This document shows positions 58,301 to 64,000 of a DNA stretch of 64,000 nucleotides, piece by piece. Source of the stretch: Dactylis glomerata (taxonomy: Eukaryota; Streptophyta; Magnoliopsida; Poales; Poaceae); the NCBI GenBank assembly GCA_007115705.1, contig QXEO01000143.1:4509434-4573433 (forward strand), read 5' to 3'. A model generated the notes under the pieces. It was not told where the DNA came from. It saw only the letters and a list, made by a program, of their open reading frames with translations, and did no database searches. Within the stretch, counting starts at the first letter, position 1. Every line of letters starts with the position of its first letter. The translations under genes and the position numbers were made by a program.

Positions 58301-60400
58301 ATTAAAATCAAATGACATCTTAAAAGTCAAGCTTAGCGGAGTAAAAAGTTGCTGTCCATTACTCTAAGCTGCAAGCTTCAGGTTGACCTCCTAGCATGCT
58401 GAGGCTACCTACCGCTGTTGGATTTCACATATCTATCTAATAATAATTTAATCTAATCTAAACTAATAATCCGGCTTGAGGACGTGATGGTTCAAAAACC
58501 ATGGTACGTCAAAAAACCAGTAAAAGTTTCGTACGTCAAAAAGTTTGTTTGTCTGATTTTTTCTAATCCACAAAACCTTCATCAAAAAAACCACGCCTAC
58601 GAGGCGATCGGGAAAAAAAGCAGTTGTGGCCACCCACGGACGCGATCAACCAACCTCGTATAAGCTTCGACCGTACAAAAAACCAAATAGACCAGCCTCG
58701 TATGTTTCGTACGTCAAAAAACCCGTCCGTGCGTCCTCCGTTAAAACAAATTCACAACGCTGAACGAGGTGGTACTAAAATACTGTTTCAGATTTGTATC
58801 GTTGCCGTACAGCTAGGTAAAAAACATAACCTCCAAGTCCAGTAAACGAGGCCCAGTTATTGCTGAACAGCACATAAAGATCTCTAATAAAGAGAATCGA
58901 TCAAAACAAAACAACTCAAGACAATCAAACTCTTGCTAGGATACGTATCGCAAGAAACACAAAAGCGAACTCTATTAAGATACGGATCACGCCCCCAAAG
59001 GAACGTAAACTTTGCTCGAGCAGCCTTCATTGGGACGTCTAAAAAGGAATCAACTACCTCCACCCTACCACACAGTGGAACCTTGTGCCATTGAGGCAGC
59101 TTCATATGTAAACTGCTGGGTGCTTGCCGCCGCTCCTCCCTCCAGCTACGCTTTGGCCGTCGCCCCAGGCCAATCTCCAAGGCCATGCGGCAAGTCACGT
59201 GCGCGGCCAGCCAAGCTCTCCGTAGCCATGCGTTTAATCCGCCACGATCTATACCGACACTTGCCGCCTCGACTTGGACCGACGCATCTCGTTAAATTTG
59301 AGCTGTGCGCGTGTGACCGAAAAGGTGTGCTAGGTTTGATTCCCGTAGAAACCTAGAAAAAATCCACGAAATCCATCGCACAAACTCGCCAAACTTTGGT
59401 CGCCATCGAAGCTCGAAATCAAGATCGCGCACTAGATGGAGTCGGCCTGTCCGCCGCCGCCGGCTCGTGCACTAGACGGGAGCCGGTCTGTCCGCCACCG
59501 TTCGGCCGCGCGCTGGATAGGGAGTGGCTGCTGCCTAGAATCTGGACCAGTTTCTTTATCAAGTGCAGGTCAATGATGTTTCGCGGGCGCCGCGGCCCCG
59601 GCCTCCTGATCTCGACGCCGTCATCCAGCACAAACGGAAGAGAACCCTTGTGACGGATACCTCCCGAGCCTGCAACCTCCGTATCACGGATGCATTGACC
59701 CGCAGGGTAGACGACTATGAGCTGTCGAGCACACCCTGTCCCTCCTCCTCTCCCGACCCCGTCTCTCGCCCCGTCCCCGTGCAGCCGCGCCGGGACGCAC
59801 TGGGGCGCCTCCGCCGGCCACCTCGAGGCCTCCCCCGCTCAGGAGATCCTCCTCCCACCGCCGCCGCCGGGGGCGTCGCCGGGCAAAGCCCTGGGGGCGC
59901 GGTGGCGGCGGCGGATCTCGACGGTTCCGGCCAAGTCGGGGAGGCGGCGCCTCACTCCGGCGATGGGCGGCGTTTTGGCGGCTCTGGGGCGGCCAGGGGC
60001 CAGGGGTGATGAGGTGGGGTGGCCTCTCTGTGGGGGGCGCCGGAGACCAGCGGAGGTTCTTGAGGATGGTTAGGGTTTCGGGAGACGTCGTCGGGATGGT
60101 GGAGGCAGCGTCGCGTTGGAATAAGGGTGCCGGAGCTCGATCCCCCATCTCGACAAGGCCACTTGTGGCGGCGTCGGCGAGCTGCTGGCCTGTTTTCCTC
60201 TCAGATCTGCGGATCTGGGGAGGGCGGTTTCTCCAGGTGCGGTCGACTTCCGACATGGCCGTGGAGTTCCGGGAGTCTGTTCGGGTGTCGGAGGACTGCT
60301 GTTGCTGTTGTCTCCCCCTCGGCCGGCCGTGGTGGCGAGGGAGTGGAAGAGGATGGCACCACTGTCTTCCTTGTTAGGGTTTTTCAGGGTCTTTTTTTGA
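58301..60400. other. unassigned, no supported gene
   Basis: 58480-58730 repeats CGTACGTCAAAAA three times (58504, 58530, 58708, the first as GGTACGTC). 59560-60060 is GC-rich; one plus-strand frame after a GTGCAG|GTCAATG acceptor-like site reads VNDVSRAPRPRPPDLDAVIQ, then becomes low-complexity. 60000-60360 resembles a GC-rich promoter or LINE leader. I cannot support any of these as genes. Confidence 0.3.
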
Positions 60401-63400
60401 GATGCGACTGTCGCGGCATGAATAATATTGCATACTTGTGTGAGATAATTTTGAACCAAATTTAAAAACTTGATTAAGTAGTATTTGAACTTTGAATTTA
60501 AATCCAACTAAAATAATTTGAATAAAAATTTCAAATACCAAATAAAAATGTGACAACTTATGTAATGTTATTCCAATTAACATTTTGTTATTATTACATA
60601 TTAATTCTAAAACTCTGTTATTAGGATTTTAATCTCTAAAATGATTTTCCTAAAAACAAATTTAAAATTGTAAAATTTGGGAAAATTATAAAATTGAATA
60701 AGAATTATTTCCTAACTCTAATATTTCTTTTTCAATAATTGTTTCATTAAGAAAAAAAATCTAAAACCCATTTAAAAATCATTATCACTTAAAATTTGTA
60801 TTCCAACCCAGATGATCTAGGAACTTAAATAACCCAGCTTCCCTAATTATATCTGAACAAGACTTGAAACCTAAAATGAAATTCTAATACTAAAACTCAT
60901 TAAGGTATATGTTCTTCAAAAGTTATTCTTTTGAAGTACATATAACTTCATTACCTACCATTGCTTTTTAGTGCTAAAACGAATAACTACCTTAGTGTGT
61001 CAGTCAAACCATACTTCTTAATTCAACCATGAGTGGTTAGTTTGACATTCTATTTCAACATGGTATACCTTAGTTCAGCAACTATTTGCAACACCTTCGT
61101 TGCAACTTAAAAACTATTACCTTTCTGACATCACCTAATCATCATTCCTTTAAGTAATAAAAAAATATCAATTCAGGATTGTGTTCTTCAAAAGTAATTC
61201 TTTTTAAGACCATACCAGATCAGCAACACACCAATTTCTATGCCCTAAATGAAGCAATGTCCTATACAAGTTAAGAATATTAACAACCCTGAAATCAACC
61301 ATGATTGGATTACCTTAGCACTACTGGCCATGACTAACTATTTGGGTGCCTATGCTAGATTTGATTGTTAATAATTATAGAAACAACTAATTATGGTATC
61401 AACAATCTAAACTACCTTTAATGGCCATGCTCCACTAAAACCCTCTTAACATTGAATGAAACTTAGCTTGTTCTCTTGGAAAGTCATCCATTAACTACTC
61501 TTCAATTATGATAGAGTCATGCTAACTCTTAGAACACTAAACCTAAGGTGTAGTGTTTCTAATCAATAATAATTATGTTCTTCAAATGTTATTCTTTCAA
61601 GATACCTTGAAACTAAGTAACCAACTATTCCATTAAGCTTGAACATATATAACTCTATTTGTGTCTTAAGATTGTTGTCAACCCTAAGATTAACTAGGTA
61701 TTCTTATCAAATAAGAATTACTTCCACTTTGCTTGTCCCTAACCAACTACTTGTTTGCTAAAAATATGAAACCACTTAAAAGTGTTACTTTCAAGTTTTC
61801 ACTCATTGCTATAATAGTCTTTTGCAATAACTCTTGTTTTAAGCTTTATTCTAATACTTTTAAAGTTGTCAGTCAATTAAAAATCCTAAACAACCTTGTT
61901 GTGGAGTGAATCTAAAAGTGCAACTCATTATAAAGAAATCATCACAACCTTATATACTAAACCATCGGGGTTAGGATACGCTTAGAACGATGCATAGCAT
62001 ATATGATGCATAACATGCTGCAGTTCTTTTAACATCATCTTTACCAGATGATGGAGCTATTTCAGTATTTGGATTTCCTACATATCGAAGACCTTGACTT
62101 GCATAATCTTGCAGTAAAAAAGGCAAGTTTATCTTGCTCATATCTCTTGGTTGCACTGATTTTAAAACTTCTTGCAAAGTGTTGACTTCAAACTCTAACA
62201 TTTCAAAAAGGATGGAAAACCTATTTTCTTAAGTAATATGACTAGTGGTTATCAACCAGTGGTGATAACCTAGGAGGGCTGGCAGGTGGAACCACGGTAA
62301 GATTGTGGTGGTGGAGGTTCCACTTGCACGGGAAAGTAAACCTAGGATTAACTACCAATGCCACAGTTATTCTAGCGCCGTAAAAACCGTGTCATCCAAG
62401 AGACTTGGAATGGGACGGGAAAGTCAGCTGTATCTTCTCTCGTTCGCATGTCAACGGGCAGCCAGTTGCCGGTCGCAGTAGGTCTTGCGGGACTACTTGC
62501 ATATGGGTGGGACACCTAAGTTCTCACGGCACTGGTGTCTATGATGGTCCGCCAGAGGCGCCTAGGTACTTCATCATTGGGGGTGAATATCAGGGGCATA
62601 ACCTGCTCGCGTGAATTGGGTGGGCATGCGTTGTGCGGAGAAGGCAGTGATTGGCTTAGATCAATGACTGGGCCCCACACCAAGGAAGTGTGGACGGGAA
62701 AGATCGCCCGGTTGTGCAACAATGCTTTGATCTCTTTTGGAAGGACACACCTCTGCAGAGTGTAAAAGGATGTGACATGTTACCCCTTGTTCCAGGAAGG
62801 AGCTGCGAACGCCGCAGGAAAGGTGCTCTCAAGGCACTAATACCCTGTGTTGGCTGTTGGGCATAGTTTTCATAAGTAAAAGCAATCTTTCAAGAAACCC
62901 TTATTAAAACCTTGCATTGGCCTACGACTCTTTTGGGTACATGGCTTTAGTTAGTGCATATCACACAACTTCTTTCTAAAGAAACTTGCTGGGTAACGCT
63001 CGTTACTCACCCCAATCTCTTAAACCCTTGCTAGACTATGAAGAATTAGATGGAAGGCAACCCAAGGAGACAACCTCAAGACATTGAAGATAAAGATGAA
63101 GCATTCTTCCAATGTCATGATTATCAGCGGAGTCTACAATTGTATGAAGCTTGGTGGAAAACTAGAATAGGGTTAGAAAGGAACTAGTTTCCTAATCCTA
63201 GAACCTAAGTAGTTAGAGTAGCTCTATATTTGAGTAATAAGCCAAATGCATTAGTTGTAGTTTAGTTTAGACTTCCTTGATTCTTTCTCGTTTGTAGTCG
63301 CCGGGACTATACCTCTACCTGTTGAGGAGGTTCTGAAGATCTTCTGTATGCTGAAAATTGTAATCCTATAGACATACTGTGGACCTGCGATGTTTCTGTT

Positions 63401-63498
63401 GTACCACTCTGATGGATGTAATACTAGTGAGACGGTGTTTCATTAGTGTTATGTCAACGACTTGCATACTACACATGCAGTGGTATGCTGGGTCACCA
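60401..63498 (+). repeat. probable long 5' LTR
   Basis: The sequence upstream of a Met-tRNA primer site, ending in CACCA four bases before it. It is very AT-rich at first (60420-62200), then GC-richer. The left boundary is not certain (a TGAGATGCGACTG at about 60398 is a candidate). The length, if correct, is about 3.1 kb, as in the large-LTR elements of Triticeae. Three copies of a 'tgttcttcaaa.gt.attctt' phrase lie at 60910, 61192 and 61576. Confidence 0.5.
62021..62220 (-). pseudogene. possible captured exon, unrecognised
   Basis: After an acceptor-like AAAATAG (AG at 62222-62221) the minus strand reads FSILFEMLEFEVNTLQEVLK and on through PRDMSKINLPFLLQDYASQG, with no stop for more than 65 codons in otherwise stop-rich, AT-rich DNA. 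Codon content looks protein-like. I do not recognise the family. It lies inside the presumed LTR. Confidence 0.35.
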
Positions 63499-63502
63499 TA
63501 GC

Positions 63503-63514
63503 TGGTATCAGAGC
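63503..63514 (+). other. primer binding site (Met-tRNA type)
   Basis: TGGTATCAGAGC on the plus strand, four bases after the presumed LTR end. Marks the start of the internal region of a plus-strand LTR retrotransposon. Confidence 0.8.
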
Positions 63515-64000
63515 AAACGCTTTGACCCTAGGATTAAAACCCTTTAATAGGAGACCTGTAGGTTTGGTAGTGACTATAGGAAGCCATCTTATCTAAACCA
63601 ATTCTTCTTCTGACTTGAGATGGGTATTCAATAAAAGGATAATCCTGACACACTTGAGTCAAATTTTCTTACCTGTTATTCTTAAGTGAAGTTAGACATC
63701 ATGTTCCATACCTAGTAGTATGACAACATTAGAGCCTTGTATAAAGGATGGAAGTGGATTATATTTGGTATACAATACATGGTAGTCCAAAGAGAGGATA
63801 CAACCGGATTGGGAACTATCCTATTGGAAGAAGTATACCAAGGCCGTGTGTTAAACTTGAGTCATCTGCAATCGTAGTACGATGATGTTAAGTGGTGAAG
63901 TGAGTCTGTATGAGGTAGTAGGACCTTAGGTTTTAGTCTTGTACATGGATACTCAAGAATGCCATATACAAGTAAGATGTATTGGCAGTATAAAAACCTT
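63515..64000 (+). other. start of retrotransposon internal region
   Basis: Leader sequence of the element whose primer site is at 63503. No gag start is visible before the window ends. Confidence 0.5.

Noticed and set aside
58432..58460. Possible Helitron 5' end (A|TCTATCTAATAATAATTT)
   Set aside because: The start resembles some grass Helitron ends, but no matching hairpin-CTRR 3' end lies downstream in the window.
58884..59198. 104-codon minus frame
   Set aside because: No family resemblance, no neighbouring exon, initiator context poor.
59563..60377. Several GC-rich overlapping frames on both strands
   Set aside because: Low-complexity Pro/Arg/Gly translation in all frames; high GC alone removes stops. 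Only the first ~50 residues on the plus strand look protein-like, which is not enough.

Overview
This window reads as intergenic and gene-poor chromosomal DNA of a grass of the wheat/barley tribe (Triticeae). The evidence is the mix of repeats: several Gypsy LTR retrotransposons with Asp-tRNA-type primer sites, Copia elements with Met-tRNA primer sites, Stowaway-type miniature elements, Helitron ends, a hAT-type element and a DUF4283-type LINE. There is no operon structure, no rRNA or tRNA gene and no CRISPR. Only one ordinary plant gene looks intact: a single-exon UDP-glycosyltransferase at 43.9-45.4 kb on the minus strand.

Layout. 1-10.5 kb holds two related minus-strand Gypsy elements. The first (running off the left edge) keeps a nearly open gag with one stop codon; the second has lost pol and carries an in-frame gag deletion. 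10.5-15.5 kb holds a decayed Copia pol, a Mutator-type miniature element with an imperfect 9-bp target duplication and a Stowaway element. 15.6-24.1 kb is a tandem macro-repeat: three copies of a roughly 2.66-kb unit, each containing a nested array of roughly 260-bp repeats. Copy 1 is separated from copy 2 by a clean 2,005-bp Helitron whose empty site is preserved at the copy 2/copy 3 junction. A 94-bp Stowaway element in copy 3 can likewise be read against its empty site in copy 2.

24.1-34.6 kb is a nested stack: a truncated minus-strand Gypsy element is split by a plus-strand solo LTR (target duplication AGACT), which is split by a full-length, young, non-autonomous element of the solo LTR's own family in the opposite orientation (target duplication ATGTG). 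34.6-43.3 kb appears to be a broken gene region on the minus strand (last exon of a FAR1-related gene; possible first exons at 43.0 and 41.7 kb), split by a full-length 5.3-kb Copia element and carrying an IST1-like gene fragment enclosed by 38-bp inverted repeats.

43.3-50.6 kb holds a terminal-inverted-repeat element, the glycosyltransferase, a hAT-type element with an 8-bp target duplication, a broken BED/DUF659 transposase and a Helitron 3' end. 50.6-58.3 kb is a large minus-strand LINE with an open ORF2 (endonuclease, reverse transcriptase, zf-RVT) whose start overlaps the stop of ORF1 as ATGA; ORF1 is split by a 12-base homopolymer. 58.3-60.4 kb is unassigned, and 60.4-64 kb appears to be a long LTR followed by a Met-tRNA primer site and the start of an internal region that leaves the window.

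The parts do not form a pathway. The most informative content is structural: insertions dated and bounded by their own empty sites and target duplications, modular non-autonomous retroelements, and captured host gene pieces. All domain calls were made by eye from translated sequence, and family names finer than the superfamily or lineage are deliberately avoided.
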